64,000 nucleotides of DNA from Nocardia jiangxiensis NBRC 101359 (GCF_000308615.1 NZ_BAGB01000043.1:62001-126000); one strand, 5' to 3'. Positions 1 through 9,349 are shown, counted from the stretch's first letter. Notes: a model not told the origin generated them from the letters alone. A program made the numbers and translations.

Positions 1-693
1 ATCGTCGTGGCCGGATTCGCCGACTCCGGCACCATGACAGCCGATTTCACCCGCTGGGCGAAGAACGGCCGGGCCGCGGTCGGGGCCACTTTCTGGGCCT
101 TCCCGATCTCGAACTTCATCGCCTACGCCATCGGCGGTCTGGTGGTCGCGGTCGGCGGATCGGCGCATCCCGCCACCGACGGTGGCGGCTTCCTCGGACT
201 GCTGACCGGGCACGGCCCGCTGCTGACCGGCATCGCGGTCGCGTTCGTGTACATCAACCTCGGCTCGGTGGCCTCGCACTGCCTGTACAACGGGGCGCTG
301 GGGTGGTCCGGCATCACCCGCCTCGGGATGCGGCCGGTCGCGGTGATCCTCGGCGTGGTCGGCCTGGTCACCGCACTCACCGGGGTGTGGAGCCATTTCC
401 TGGACTGGCTCAATCTGCTCGGCATCTTCGTACCGCCGATCGGTGCGGTCCTGATCGTCGACCAATTGGTGCTGCGCCGCGCGATCGGGCGAGAGTCGTT
501 CCGCCCCACCGCCTTCGCCGCGTGGGCACTGGGCGCCGCGGTCGCCACCGTGGCGCACTATCTGGTGCCGGGCTCGGTCGACGCCGTGATCGGCATCGTG
601 GCCGCCGGACTGGTGTACGCCGCGATGGAGAAGCTGCGGCGGCCCCGAACCGTCGCCGCGCTGGTCACCGAAACCCAGGTGGCACAGGCATGA
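1..693 (+). CDS. NCS1-family nucleobase/hydantoin permease, 3' part
   Basis: C-terminal part of an integral membrane nucleobase:cation symporter of the NCS1 family, whose members import cytosine, purines, hydantoins or hydroxymethylpyrimidine. The frame is already open at base 1, so the true start is outside the window; the GTG at 7 is not a convincing start because ADFTRWAKNG, a mid-protein motif of CodB/CytX-like carriers, follows after a few residues. About six hydrophobic helices are visible, for example ATFWAFPISNFIAYAIGG, VAFVYINLGSVASH and VILGVVGLVTALTGVW. The stop overlaps the next gene in ATGA, so carrier and amidase are translationally coupled. The substrate cannot be read from the sequence; the amidase and the ABC importer downstream point to a pyrimidine- or ureide-like compound (inference). 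Confidence 0.8.
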   Translation: MVVAGFADSGTMTADFTRWAKNGRAAVGATFWAFPISNFIAYAIGGLVVAVGGSAHPATDGGGFLGLLTGHGPLLTGIAVAFVYINLGSVASHCLYNGALGWSGITRLGMRPVAVILGVVGLVTALTGVWSHFLDWLNLLGIFVPPIGAVLIVDQLVLRRAIGRESFRPTAFAAWALGAAVATVAHYLVPGSVDAVIGIVAAGLVYAAMEKLRRPRTVAALVTETQVAQA

Positions 694-2099
694 TCGATAC
701 GCGAACAACGCAGCCGAGCGCCACCGAACTGGCACGCGGACTCGCCACCGGTGCACTGTCCCCGGTCGAGATCGTCGAGGACGCTCTGGCGCGCGTCGCG
801 GAGGCCGACTCGCAATTGCACGCCTTCTGCACTCCCACTCCCGAGATCGCCCGAGAGCGGGCCCGGCAGTCCGAGCGAGAACTGCGCGCCGGAACGGCCG
901 GGCCGCTGGCGGGGATCCCGTACGCGGTGAAGGATCTGATCTGCACCAAGGGAATTCGCACCACCTCGGGTTCGGTGGTGTACGCCGATTTCGTCCCCGA
1001 GCAGGACGACGTCTGCGTCGAGCGGCTGGACGACGCCGGTGCGATCAGCTTGGGCAAGACCAATGCCAGCGAATTCGGTTACAGCGCAACGGGAGCCAAT
1101 CCGTTGTTCCCGACCACTCGCAACCCGTGGGATCCCACGCGCACCCCCGGTGGGTCCAGCGCCGGATCGGCGTCCGCGGTGGCGGCGGGCATGGTTCCGT
1201 TCGCCCTCGGCAGCGACGGCGGCGGCTCGATCCGCATCCCGGCAGCGCTCACCGGAACGGTCGGGTTCAAACCGTCGATGGGACGAGTGCCGGTGTATCC
1301 GGGCTGCCGGGACGAGCGCTATCCGGGCGTCTCGGGATGGGAGAGCATCGAACACATCGGTCCCATCGCGCGCACCGTGCCGGACATCGCCCTGGCGATG
1401 ACCGTGCTGGCCGGGCCAGATCCACGCGACCGGCACACGCTGCCCGCAGGTGACCTCGACTGGCAGGCCGCCGTCCACGATCCGGACATCCGCGGCATCC
1501 GCATCGGCTACAGCGCCGACTTCGGCTACCTCACCGTCGATCCGGAGGTGCGCGCGGCGGCGGACCGCGCCGCCGCCGCATTCGAATCCGAACTCGGCTG
1601 TGTGGTAACCGAATTCGTGCCGGACTGGGAGGATCCCGCGCAGCACTTCACGGCACTGATCATGGCCGAGACCGATCTGGTGGGCATGCGCGCGCTGCTG
1701 CCCGAGTTCCGGGAGCGGATGTCCCCGCACCTGGTGGCCATGCTGGAAACCGACTGGACCGCAGAGGATTTCACCCAGGCGAACCTGATGCGCAAGTCCG
1801 TGGTCAACCGGATGGCCCGGATCATGAGCCGCTTCGACCTGCTGCTCACGCCCACCGCGGCCGTCCCCGCCTTCCCGCTCGGCATCGAGGGCCCCACCGA
1901 AATCGACGGCCGGGCGGTATCGGCGACCGCCTGGCAGGGCTTCACTCCGATAGCCAACCTCACCGGCCAACCCGCGATCAGCCTCCCCGCGGGCACGACC
2001 GCCGCGGGCCTGCCCATCGGCATCCAGCTCATCGGACGACACCTCGCCGATGCCTCCGTGCTGCGCGCGGCGACAGCCTACGAACAGACCGATCGCTGA
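690..2099 (+). CDS. Amidase signature family amidohydrolase
   Basis: Cytosolic amidase of 469 residues with the Ser-Ser-Lys triad of the amidase signature family: Lys81 in YAVKD, Ser156 in GGSSAGS and the nucleophile Ser180 in GSDGGGSIRIP; the 24-residue spacing between the two serines is that of the family. It should hydrolyse a carboxamide to acid plus ammonia. The ATG at 690 overlaps the permease stop by 4 bp, which fixes the start. A transporter followed by an amidase suggests uptake and hydrolysis of the same compound. GatA and allophanate hydrolase belong to the same family; no Gat partners and no allophanate hydrolase tail are present, so a catabolic amidase is preferred. Substrate unknown. 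Confidence 0.85.
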   Translation: MIDTRTTQPSATELARGLATGALSPVEIVEDALARVAEADSQLHAFCTPTPEIARERARQSERELRAGTAGPLAGIPYAVKDLICTKGIRTTSGSVVYADFVPEQDDVCVERLDDAGAISLGKTNASEFGYSATGANPLFPTTRNPWDPTRTPGGSSAGSASAVAAGMVPFALGSDGGGSIRIPAALTGTVGFKPSMGRVPVYPGCRDERYPGVSGWESIEHIGPIARTVPDIALAMTVLAGPDPRDRHTLPAGDLDWQAAVHDPDIRGIRIGYSADFGYLTVDPEVRAAADRAAAAFESELGCVVTEFVPDWEDPAQHFTALIMAETDLVGMRALLPEFRERMSPHLVAMLETDWTAEDFTQANLMRKSVVNRMARIMSRFDLLLTPTAAVPAFPLGIEGPTEIDGRAVSATAWQGFTPIANLTGQPAISLPAGTTAAGLPIGIQLIGRHLADASVLRAATAYEQTDR

Positions 2100-2283
2100 G
2101 CCGATCCGTATGGTGCCGCACACGTTTCCCCTGGTGCGGGTCGGCCCCGGGAGGCCGCGGCTCGTCGATCGGTGTGCTGTCACCCGCAACGGCGAGGCGC
2201 GATGGAACAGCACCGTAATGCGGCCGAAATATGGTGTGCCGATTCGCAATATCAGCGCAACCGACCGCTCCTAGGGTGGCCGC

Positions 2284-3120
2284 ATGAACAAGCAAGCCGC
2301 GGGCACCGGGATTCACATCAGCGGCCTGAGCAAGACGTTTCGAGCGGGACGGCGCACGGTGTCGGCGCTGGATTCGGTCGACCTGCACACCGAGCAGGGC
2401 GCATTCGCTTCCCTGTTGGGCCCTTCGGGGTGCGGAAAGTCGACGGTGCTCAGGATCCTGGCCGGACTCGAGACACCCACCGCGGGTGCGGCGAGCATCG
2501 ACGGTGCGACACCGGCGGAACTGCGGCGGCGGCACGGATTCGGGATCGCGTTCCAGGACTCGGCGTTATTGCCCTGGCGCAGTGTGGAATCCAATATCAA
2601 ACTGCCGTTGCAGGTGGCCGGGCTGGCGGTGGATCCCGCGACGATCGCCGAACTGATCGCGCTGGTCGGGCTGGAAGGCTTCGAGAAGGCCAAGCCCGCG
2701 CAGCTCAGCGGCGGCATGCGACAACGGGTCTCGATCGCGCGGGCACTGGTGCTCGAGCCGAGCGTGCTGCTGCTCGACGAGCCGTTCGGCGCCCTCGACG
2801 ATATGACCCGGCAGCGGCTCAACCTGGAACTGTTGCGGATCTGGACCGAGAAACCCGCCACCACACTGATGGTCACGCACGGTATCGGTGAGGCGGTGTT
2901 CCTGTCCGACGTGGTGGCGGTGATGAGTCCCCGGCCCGGCCGGGTCGTGGAGACGGTGAAGATCGACCTGCCGCGGCCCCGGACACCGGAGATGATGCGC
3001 AGTCCCGAATTCCACCGGCTGCACGACTACCTGTCCGAGCTGCTGTTCGGCCGCGGCGGACACGGTGGTATCGAGGCGGAAGCCGAAGCCGCCCTGGATG
3101 TTCCGGAGGCTGCGCAGTGA
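2284..3120 (+). CDS. ABC importer ATPase (SsuB/ThiZ/NrtD type)
   Basis: Cytoplasmic ATPase of a nitrate/sulfonate/pyrimidine-type ABC importer, 278 residues. It carries Walker A GPSGCGKST near residue 50, a Q-loop in IAFQDSALLPW, the signature LSGGMRQRVS, Walker B VLLLDEP and the switch His in VTHGIGEA. The short C-terminal tail after residue 250 is typical of the SsuB/TauB group. Its stop overlaps the start of the first permease (GTGA), so 2284-4651 is one translational unit. A gap of 184 bp separates it from the amidase, leaving room for its own promoter, but I see no clear -10/-35 pair. The permease pair downstream implies a heteromeric channel with this one ATPase, probably present as a dimer. 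Confidence 0.87.
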   Translation: MNKQAAGTGIHISGLSKTFRAGRRTVSALDSVDLHTEQGAFASLLGPSGCGKSTVLRILAGLETPTAGAASIDGATPAELRRRHGFGIAFQDSALLPWRSVESNIKLPLQVAGLAVDPATIAELIALVGLEGFEKAKPAQLSGGMRQRVSIARALVLEPSVLLLDEPFGALDDMTRQRLNLELLRIWTEKPATTLMVTHGIGEAVFLSDVVAVMSPRPGRVVETVKIDLPRPRTPEMMRSPEFHRLHDYLSELLFGRGGHGGIEAEAEAALDVPEAAQ

Positions 3121-3866
3121 GGCGCGTCGGCGGCCTGCTCGGACTGGCATTGCTGGTCGCGCTGTGGTGGCTGCTGGCCGACCTCGAGGTCGGCGGTGGC
3201 ACCATACCGAGCCCGTGGCGGGTGCTGCACGTCATGTACACCGACGGCTGGGCCCTCTACGGGCCGAACTTCCGGATCACGGCTTCCGGTGCGCTGCAAG
3301 GGTTCGCGTGGGGCAACGGGCTGGCGATCGCGCTGGCGATCCTGGTGATGCTGGTGCCGCCGATCGAGTCGCTGGCCACCCAGCTGGCGATACTCAGTTA
3401 TTGCACACCGCTGTTGGCGCTGGGGCCGATCATCCTGGTGGTCTTCGGCGGCCGCACGCCGACGGTCTTCCTGGCAGCCATGTACTGCTTCTTCACCACC
3501 ATGGTCGGCACGGTGTCGGGCCTGCGCTCGGCCGACCGCACCAGCCTGGATCTGGTCCGAGCCTACGGCGGCGGGCGCTGGCAGCAGCTGCGACGGGTGC
3601 AGCTCATCGCCGCACTGCCGAATACCTTGGCGGCGTTGAAGATCGCCGCGCCCTCGGCGGTGCTGGGTGCGATCATCGGCGAGTATCTCGGTGGCATCGA
3701 TAGCGGCATCGGCGTCGCCTTGACCGCGGCTCAGACCTCCTACAACGTGCCGCGCACCTGGGGTATGGCCCTGGCCGCCGCCGCACTCGCGGGGATCGGC
3801 TATGCGGCGGTGGCCCTGGTGGCGCGACTGGTGGCGCCCTGGACAGCACAGGAGGTGCGCTCGTGA
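3117..3866 (+). CDS. ABC importer permease, first of two
   Basis: Inner-membrane permease of the BPD_transp_1/SsuC family, 249 residues. The GTG start overlaps the ATPase stop by 4 bp. About six helices are visible, starting with GLLGLALLVALWWLLADL. The cytoplasmic EAA-type coupling loop reads DLVRAYGGGRWQQLRRVQL near residue 145, followed by the conserved ALPNTLAALKIAAPSAVLGAIIGEYL. The gene overlaps the next permease in GTGA. Having two different permeases here, unlike importers B, C and D in this window which have a single one, means the channel is probably a heterodimer, as in ThiX-like or riboflavin-precursor importers. Confidence 0.83.
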   Translation: MRRVGGLLGLALLVALWWLLADLEVGGGTIPSPWRVLHVMYTDGWALYGPNFRITASGALQGFAWGNGLAIALAILVMLVPPIESLATQLAILSYCTPLLALGPIILVVFGGRTPTVFLAAMYCFFTTMVGTVSGLRSADRTSLDLVRAYGGGRWQQLRRVQLIAALPNTLAALKIAAPSAVLGAIIGEYLGGIDSGIGVALTAAQTSYNVPRTWGMALAAAALAGIGYAAVALVARLVAPWTAQEVRS

Positions 3867-4651
3867 ACGCACTGTGGCGGATCGTGAAATTCCTGCTCCC
3901 GCTGGTTGTTTCACTGATCCTGATGTTGGCGATCTGGTACGCGTTCCTGAACGCCTTCCCGCAGGTCGGGCCGCGGGTCGGCAAATCCCCGGGCGACGTG
4001 TGGAACTATCTGGTCACCGGCCCCGGCTCCGATACCGCCCGCCAGGCGATCCTGTCCGATCTGCGGATCACCCTGCGCGATGCCGCGGTCGGGTTCGGCG
4101 GCGGGATGGCCGCGGCACTGGCGGTGGCGGCACTGTTCGTCACGCTGCCCGCGGTCGAGCAGTCGCTCATGCCGGTGGCGATGCTGTTGCGGTCGGTCCC
4201 GCTCGTGGCACTGACGCCGATCATCGTGCTGGTCTTCGGGCGCGGGGTCCTCGGGGTGACGGCGCTGGCGGGGATCGTGGTGTTCTTTCCAGCATTGGTG
4301 ATGATCATCACCGGTCTGCGCTCAGCCTCCCGGCAGGCGATGGAACTCGTTGCCGTATACGGCGGTTCACGCTGGACTCGGCTGCGGATGGTCGCGGTGC
4401 CAGCCGCGCTGCCGTCGGTGTTCGCGGCGGCGCGCGTCTCGGTGCCGGGCGCGCTGATCGGTGCGCTGCTGGGCGAGTGGCTCGGCAGCGGAACGGGTTT
4501 GGGCGCCGGTCTGATCCGGGCCATCCCCACCTTCCAGTACAACAAGCTCTGGGCATCCATCGTGCTGGTGACGATCGTGTCGGTCCTGCTGTACGCGATC
4601 GTGGGCGTGCTGGAGAACCTGGTCCTGGCTCGTTTCGGTCCGGCGGCCTAA
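3863..4651 (+). CDS. ABC importer permease, second of two
   Basis: Second BPD_transp_1-type permease of importer A, 262 residues, GTG start overlapping the preceding stop by 4 bp. The N-terminal helix LLPLVVSLILMLAIWYAFL is followed by a periplasmic loop and a core of five helices. The coupling loop ELVAVYGGSRWTRLRMVAVP near residue 165 and the following ALPSVFAAARVSVPGALIGALLGEWLG match the family pattern. It is clearly a paralogue of the first permease rather than a duplication of the same sequence. It precedes the binding protein by 49 bp, so all four importer genes form one operon. Confidence 0.83.
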   Translation: MNALWRIVKFLLPLVVSLILMLAIWYAFLNAFPQVGPRVGKSPGDVWNYLVTGPGSDTARQAILSDLRITLRDAAVGFGGGMAAALAVAALFVTLPAVEQSLMPVAMLLRSVPLVALTPIIVLVFGRGVLGVTALAGIVVFFPALVMIITGLRSASRQAMELVAVYGGSRWTRLRMVAVPAALPSVFAAARVSVPGALIGALLGEWLGSGTGLGAGLIRAIPTFQYNKLWASIVLVTIVSVLLYAIVGVLENLVLARFGPAA

Positions 4652-4700
4652 TTTATCCAGCGGCAAAGTATTCGAAATCGAAGCACCTTACATTTCCGAC

Positions 4701-5801
4701 ATGACACGCATGAGTGGCCTCTCGTCGGCCCAGAAGTCTCCATCCCTGGACCGCCGGTCCTTCCTGCGCTTCTCCGCGTTCGCCGGTGTCGCACTCGGCG
4801 GCTCCGGTGTATTGGCAGCCTGCGGTAAGAGCTCGTCGGGCGGGAACAACGGCACCACCGCCGACGGGTCGAAATACGGAACCGTCGCGATCCAGTTGTC
4901 CTGGCTGAAGAACATCGAATTCGCCGGTGAGTACTTCGCCGACAGCAAGGGCTACTACCGCGACGCCGGATTCGGGCACGTGGATCTGATCTCGGGCGGC
5001 GCCGCAAGCACGTCGGTGGAGGCGGGCCTGGACACCGGCAAGATCTGGCTGGGTACCTCGGCGCCGCAGACGACCGCGCCGGCGGTTCTGGACGGGCTGA
5101 AGGCCAAGATCGTCGGCACGACGTATCAGAAGAATCCGTTCTGCATCGTGAGTTCGGCGGCGAGACCGATCACCTCACCGACGGAGATGAAGGGCCGGAA
5201 GATCGGTGTGCAGGACACGAATCAGTTGATCTTCCAGGCATTGCTCGCCGCGAACGGCATGACGCCCGGCGATGTTCGGATAGTGCCTGCCCAATTCGAC
5301 CCGACCCCGCTGGCCAGCGGTGAGGTGGACGGCTGGGTCAGCTACGTGACCAACGAGCCGATCACCCTGGCGGCCAAAGGTTTTCCGACCGCGCACTTCC
5401 TGTTCGCCGATTACGGTCTGCCGCTGACCGCCGAAACGCTGACCGTCCGCCAGCAGACCATCGACTCCGAGCGCGACAAGTTGAAGGCTTTTCTCACCGC
5501 GGAGATCAAGGGGTGGAAGGCCGCGGTCGCGGACCCGGCACAGAGCGCACATCTCGCGGTCGACGTCTACGGCAAGGACCAGCGCCTCGACCTCGGTGAG
5601 CAGACCGACGAGGCCAAGGCGCAGAGCGATCTGGTCGTCTCCGGCGACACCGACGCCAACGGCCTGCTCTCCATGACCGACCACCTGATCGCACAGAACA
5701 TCGAGGCCCTGTCCAAAGCCAAGATCGACATCAAGGCCGAGCAACTGTTCGACCTGTCCGTGCTGCGCGAGCTCTACTCCGAACACCCTGAGTTGAAGTA
5801 G
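4701..5801 (+). CDS. ABC importer substrate-binding lipoprotein (NMT1/THI5-like, Tat signal)
   Basis: Extracytoplasmic binding protein of 366 residues that should deliver ligand to the two permeases just upstream. The N-terminus has a twin-arginine motif, DRRSFLRFSAF, followed by a hydrophobic run and a lipobox LAAC near residue 40, so it is likely exported folded by Tat and lipid-anchored. The mature part begins with VAIQLSWLKNIEFAGEYFA, the NMT1/THI5/SsuA fold opening, with the typical later segment LKGRKIGVQDTNQLIFQALL-like text. The opening tryptophan and the EFAGEYFA segment resemble binding proteins for aromatic or pyrimidine ligands (family knowledge), but the ligand is not determinable here. 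A second in-frame ATG at 4710 could also serve as the start. Confidence 0.83.
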   Translation: MTRMSGLSSAQKSPSLDRRSFLRFSAFAGVALGGSGVLAACGKSSSGGNNGTTADGSKYGTVAIQLSWLKNIEFAGEYFADSKGYYRDAGFGHVDLISGGAASTSVEAGLDTGKIWLGTSAPQTTAPAVLDGLKAKIVGTTYQKNPFCIVSSAARPITSPTEMKGRKIGVQDTNQLIFQALLAANGMTPGDVRIVPAQFDPTPLASGEVDGWVSYVTNEPITLAAKGFPTAHFLFADYGLPLTAETLTVRQQTIDSERDKLKAFLTAEIKGWKAAVADPAQSAHLAVDVYGKDQRLDLGEQTDEAKAQSDLVVSGDTDANGLLSMTDHLIAQNIEALSKAKIDIKAEQLFDLSVLRELYSEHPELK

Positions 5802-5827
5802 AACTCCTTCGATTCCGCGCGGGCGTT

Positions 5828-6673
5828 TCAGGCGAGTCGGGTGATCTCCACGATCACATCCAGATCGGTGGAACGACCGCCGTGGAATATCCCCTTCAGG
5901 GGCGGGACGTCGGCGTAATCGCGGCCGACACCGACGGAGATGTGTTGTTCATCGATGTCGGTGGCATTGGTGGGGTCGTAGCCCCACCACGTTCCGGTGA
6001 ACGCCTCGATCCAGGCATGGCTCTGACCGGCGACGGTCTCACCGATACCGGCATCGGGGTCGGGGTGCAGGTAGCCGGAGACGTAGCGGCAGGGAATTCC
6101 CATGGCGCGCAACAACAACAGCGTCAGGTGGGCATAGTCCTGACAGACGCCTTTGCGATCGGTCCACGCCTGCACCGCGGACGTGTGCACCGAGGTGGTG
6201 CCGGGGACGTAGGTCATCTGCGAATACACCCAGTCGGCCGCGCGCAGGACCGCCTCGTGCGGATCCACGCCGCGCGCGAGTTCCTCGGCCGCACCGGCCA
6301 GTTCGCTGTCGGCGGGGACATACCCGGTGGGAACGAGGAATTCGGCGTAGAGATCGAGATTGTCGTCGGAATGTAGTTCCGCCCAGGACCAGTGCGGTCC
6401 CGGAGGCGCGGCGCCGGACTCGGTCTCCACCACCGAGAGTCCGGTCACCGCCAGGGCCGAATGCGGGACGTGCAGGTCGAAGGCGGTGACCGCGCTACCC
6501 CAGTAATCCGTGTACCGGTACGGACGGGTCGCGGGAGTGGTCTCGATGCGGTTCAGGATCACGTTCTGCCGACCGTCGGTCAGCGGCGTGAGCCTGGCTT
6601 CGTTGAAGGAGCGGGTGACCGCGTCGTCGTAGGCGAAACCCGTGGTGTGCACCACCCTCATACGCCGGCCCAT
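5828..6673 (-). CDS. Transglutaminase-like cysteine protease/peptide-processing protein
   Basis: Protein of 281 residues with a beta-rich N-terminal transglutaminase-associated domain (residues 5-110) and a transglutaminase core. The triad is visible: Cys177 in RKGVCQDYAH, His219 in GQSHAWIEAF and Asp233 in YDPTN. The start at 6673 is preceded by AGAGGAACAGCC, a good ribosome binding site; a second ATG at 6661 is possible. It is the last gene of a three-gene minus-strand set (ATP-grasp, alpha-E, transglutaminase), a widely conserved trio predicted to make and trim a peptide. No signal peptide is seen, so the product is cytosolic. Its exact substrate is unknown in the family. Confidence 0.86.
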   Translation of the reverse strand: MGRRMRVVHTTGFAYDDAVTRSFNEARLTPLTDGRQNVILNRIETTPATRPYRYTDYWGSAVTAFDLHVPHSALAVTGLSVVETESGAAPPGPHWSWAELHSDDNLDLYAEFLVPTGYVPADSELAGAAEELARGVDPHEAVLRAADWVYSQMTYVPGTTSVHTSAVQAWTDRKGVCQDYAHLTLLLLRAMGIPCRYVSGYLHPDPDAGIGETVAGQSHAWIEAFTGTWWGYDPTNATDIDEQHISVGVGRDYADVPPLKGIFHGGRSTDLDVIVEITRLA

Positions 6674-6686
6674 GGCTGTTCCTCTC

Positions 6687-7664
6687 TCACAGTTCCCCGT
6701 CCACCACCGCGGTGGCGCCGAGACAGTGGCGCGCGTCGGTCCAGGCGACCCACGGCGCGGCATGGAAATACTGCAGGGCGATGGCCTCGTTGACCTCCCG
6801 GCAGGTCTGCTGCAGATCGGCCAGCCGGGTCTGCAGGGCTTCCAGAAGTACTCCGGGAGCGAGGAATTCGAGTTCACTGCGGGCCCGGCCGAGCAGGCGC
6901 CGCGCCTCGTTGCGGGACCCGACCCGGCCGCCGGGGACCTGGTCGAGTTCGTGCAGGCAGGTCTCGGCCAGCTGCACCGAGTGGAAGACCGAACGGGGAA
7001 AGAGCCGATCCAGCAGGATGAACTCGGCCACCAGACGTGCGTCGAGCACTCCGCGATGAGTCCGCAGATACGCGTCGTGCGCCCCGGCCGAACGCAGCAC
7101 ACTGACCCACGCGGGGGAATTCGCGGGCTCGCCGCCGCGCGAAAGCAGCAGGCGCACAGTCATATCCACGCGCTCGAGCAGGCGCCCGAGCAACAGGAAG
7201 CGGTACCCGTCGTCGCGGCTGAGAGTGGAGTCGGCCTGACCGGCGAACATCGCCGCGCGGTCCTCGACGTAGCGGAAGAACTCGTAGGGCCCCAGATCCC
7301 GGGCCGCGCGCATCGCGCCGCCGAGCCCGTTGTAGGCGGTGTTCAGGCATTCCCACAGTTCGGCCGAGGTCGCCTCCCGCGCACCCCGGGCATTCTCCCG
7401 GGCCGCCGAGATCGACGCGACGATCGAGGCCGGCTGGCCATGGTCGAAGGCCACCAGTTCGGTCAGCGACCACACGTCGAGCTGCCCGTCGGGCAGGTCG
7501 ATTCCTAATACCCGCAACAGTTTTCGTGCCGCCCGGTCCGGATCGACGGTGACGTCCTCGAGGAGTTGGTGAACCGTGACGTCGAGGATCCGGGCGGTGT
7601 CGTCGGCTCGTTCCACGTAGCGGCCGATCCAGAACAGTGATTCCGCGTTCCGCGCCAGCATCAC
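6687..7664 (-). CDS. Alpha-E domain protein (DUF403)
   Basis: All-helical protein of 325 residues beginning MLARNAESLFWIGRYVERAD, the hallmark of the alpha-E family, with further conserved text in ISAARENARGARE and DRLFPRSVFHSV. Family members are always found with a circularly permuted ATP-grasp ligase and a transglutaminase-like protein, and are thought to act with them in ribosome-independent peptide-bond formation; no enzyme activity has been assigned to the domain itself. Here the gene lies 5 bp downstream of the ATP-grasp gene and 13 bp upstream of the transglutaminase gene, so the three form an operon. The second ATG codon at 7661 is an equally possible start. Confidence 0.85.
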   Translation of the reverse strand: MMLARNAESLFWIGRYVERADDTARILDVTVHQLLEDVTVDPDRAARKLLRVLGIDLPDGQLDVWSLTELVAFDHGQPASIVASISAARENARGAREATSAELWECLNTAYNGLGGAMRAARDLGPYEFFRYVEDRAAMFAGQADSTLSRDDGYRFLLLGRLLERVDMTVRLLLSRGGEPANSPAWVSVLRSAGAHDAYLRTHRGVLDARLVAEFILLDRLFPRSVFHSVQLAETCLHELDQVPGGRVGSRNEARRLLGRARSELEFLAPGVLLEALQTRLADLQQTCREVNEAIALQYFHAAPWVAWTDARHCLGATAVVDGEL

Positions 7665-7669
7665 GCCTC

Positions 7670-9259
7670 CTACTGCTGTTGTTGCTGTTGCGACTGGGTG
7701 ACCGCCAGGGTGGGGCTCTGGTCGGCGTGATCGGTCACGTCGGGTTCACCCACGAGTTCGAGGGCGGCCTCCTCGCGCTCGCCGATGCCGCGCGAGGACA
7801 GCACCCAGGTGTCCTTACTGCCGCCGCCCTGACTGGAATTGACCACGAGCGAGCCCTCCGGCAACGCGACCCGGGTGAGACCACCGGGCAGCACCCACAC
7901 GTCGTTGCCCTCGTTGACCACGAACGGCCGCAGATCCACGTGCCTGGGCGAGAGCGAGTCGCCGATCTTGGTCGGCACCGTGGAGAGCTGGACCACGGGC
8001 TGGGCGATCCAATTGCGCGGCTCCGAGCGGATCTTGCCGCGCACGATCTCGAGTTCCCGCGGGGAGGCATCGGGCCCGAAGACGATGCCGTATCCGCCGG
8101 AGCCCTCCACCGGTTTGATCACCAATTCTTCGATCCGGTCGAGCACTTCGGCACGTTCGTCGTCGAGCCAGCAGCGGAAGGTGTCCACGTTGGGAATCAA
8201 CGGGCGCTCGCCGAGGTAATACTCGATCATGGTCGGCACATAGGTGTAGACCAGTTTGTCGTCGGCGACACCATTGCCGACGGCGCTGGAAATCACCACA
8301 TTGCCCGCCCGCGCCGCGTTCAGGATTCCGGCCACGCCCAGCACCGAATCCGGATTGAAGTGCATGGGGTCGAGAAAATCGTCATCGATGCGTCGATAAA
8401 CCACGTCGACCTGACGTTCACCGTGCGTGGTACGCATGTAGACCACATTGTCGCGGCAGAACAGATCCCGTCGCTCGACCAGCTCCACACCCATCTGCCG
8501 GGCCAGCAGCGAATGTTCGAAATACGCGGAATTGAACACTCCCGGCGTGAGTACCACGACGGTCGGATCGGCGGCATTGGTGGCCGCCGAGGCGCGCAGG
8601 GCCCGCAGCAGATGGCTCGGATAGTCCCCCACCGGACGCACCCGATGGGAGGCGAACAGATCCGGGAAGACCCGGGCCATCGTGCGCCGGTTCTCCATCA
8701 CATAGGACACCCCGGACGGCGAGCGCAGATTGTCCTCGAGTACCCGGAACACCCCCTTTTCATCACGCACCACATCGATTCCGGCGACGTGGATGCGCAC
8801 GCCGTTGGGCGGTGCGATACCCATCGCCTCGCGGTGGAAATTCGGGCAGGTGGTGATCAGCCGCCGCGGGATCACGTGATCCCGCAGAATATTCTGCTCA
8901 CCGTAGATATCGGCCAGGAACATCTCCAGAGCCTTCACCCGCTGTTCGAAACCCTTTTCCAGCAGTGACCACTCCGTCGCCGCGATCACCCGCGGCACCA
9001 GATCCAGCGGAAAAGGCCGTTCCTGTCCGGAAAGGGAGAAGGTGATGCCCTGATCGATGAACGCCCGGCCCAGGGCATCCGAACGGGACACCAGCTCACC
9101 GACGTCCATCCGCATCAATCCTTTGTGCACACCACGGTAGGGCTGACGAATCCGCCCCACCCGGTCGAACATCTCGTCGTGGGCATCCGAGTGCTGCTCG
9201 ACGTGGTAGCCGTCGAAAATCCCCGGTGAATACTGCATGGGCTTGGCGACCGCTGTCAT
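7670..9259 (-). CDS. Circularly permuted ATP-grasp type 2 ligase
   Basis: Predicted ATP-dependent carboxylate-amine ligase of about 529 residues. Recognisable family segments are SPGIFDGYHVEQHSDAHDEM near the N-terminus, PFPLDLVPRVI, LRSPSGVSYVMENR, the nucleotide-binding ELVIKPVEGSGGYGIVFGPD and RPFVVNEG. It is the ligase of the ATP-grasp/alpha-E/transglutaminase peptide-synthesis trio and is first in the operon. The start is uncertain: ATG at 9259 gives MTAVAKP, ATG at 9277 adds six residues; neither has a strong ribosome binding site, and I prefer the shorter one because homologues usually begin close to the FDGY motif. The protein ends in an unusual run of six glutamines encoded by mixed CAG/CAA codons. 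Confidence 0.86.
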   Translation of the reverse strand: MTAVAKPMQYSPGIFDGYHVEQHSDAHDEMFDRVGRIRQPYRGVHKGLMRMDVGELVSRSDALGRAFIDQGITFSLSGQERPFPLDLVPRVIAATEWSLLEKGFEQRVKALEMFLADIYGEQNILRDHVIPRRLITTCPNFHREAMGIAPPNGVRIHVAGIDVVRDEKGVFRVLEDNLRSPSGVSYVMENRRTMARVFPDLFASHRVRPVGDYPSHLLRALRASAATNAADPTVVVLTPGVFNSAYFEHSLLARQMGVELVERRDLFCRDNVVYMRTTHGERQVDVVYRRIDDDFLDPMHFNPDSVLGVAGILNAARAGNVVISSAVGNGVADDKLVYTYVPTMIEYYLGERPLIPNVDTFRCWLDDERAEVLDRIEELVIKPVEGSGGYGIVFGPDASPRELEIVRGKIRSEPRNWIAQPVVQLSTVPTKIGDSLSPRHVDLRPFVVNEGNDVWVLPGGLTRVALPEGSLVVNSSQGGGSKDTWVLSSRGIGEREEAALELVGEPDVTDHADQSPTLAVTQSQQQQQQ

Positions 9260-9349
9260 TGTCCGATGGTCCCGCATCGCGCGGCCCCGGTGTCGTCACA
9301 CAGGTAAAATTTTCGAACCAACCATGTTTCGCCGCAAAGGTTTTCGGTG

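Noticed and set aside
123..548. Minus-strand frame of 141 codons opposite the permease
   Set aside because: Antisense shadow in high-GC DNA; Arg/Pro/Ser-rich, no ribosome binding site, no family motif.
2100..2283. Promoter search in the gap before the system A ATPase
   Set aside because: No -35/-10 pair with acceptable spacing was seen; the gap is left without a call.
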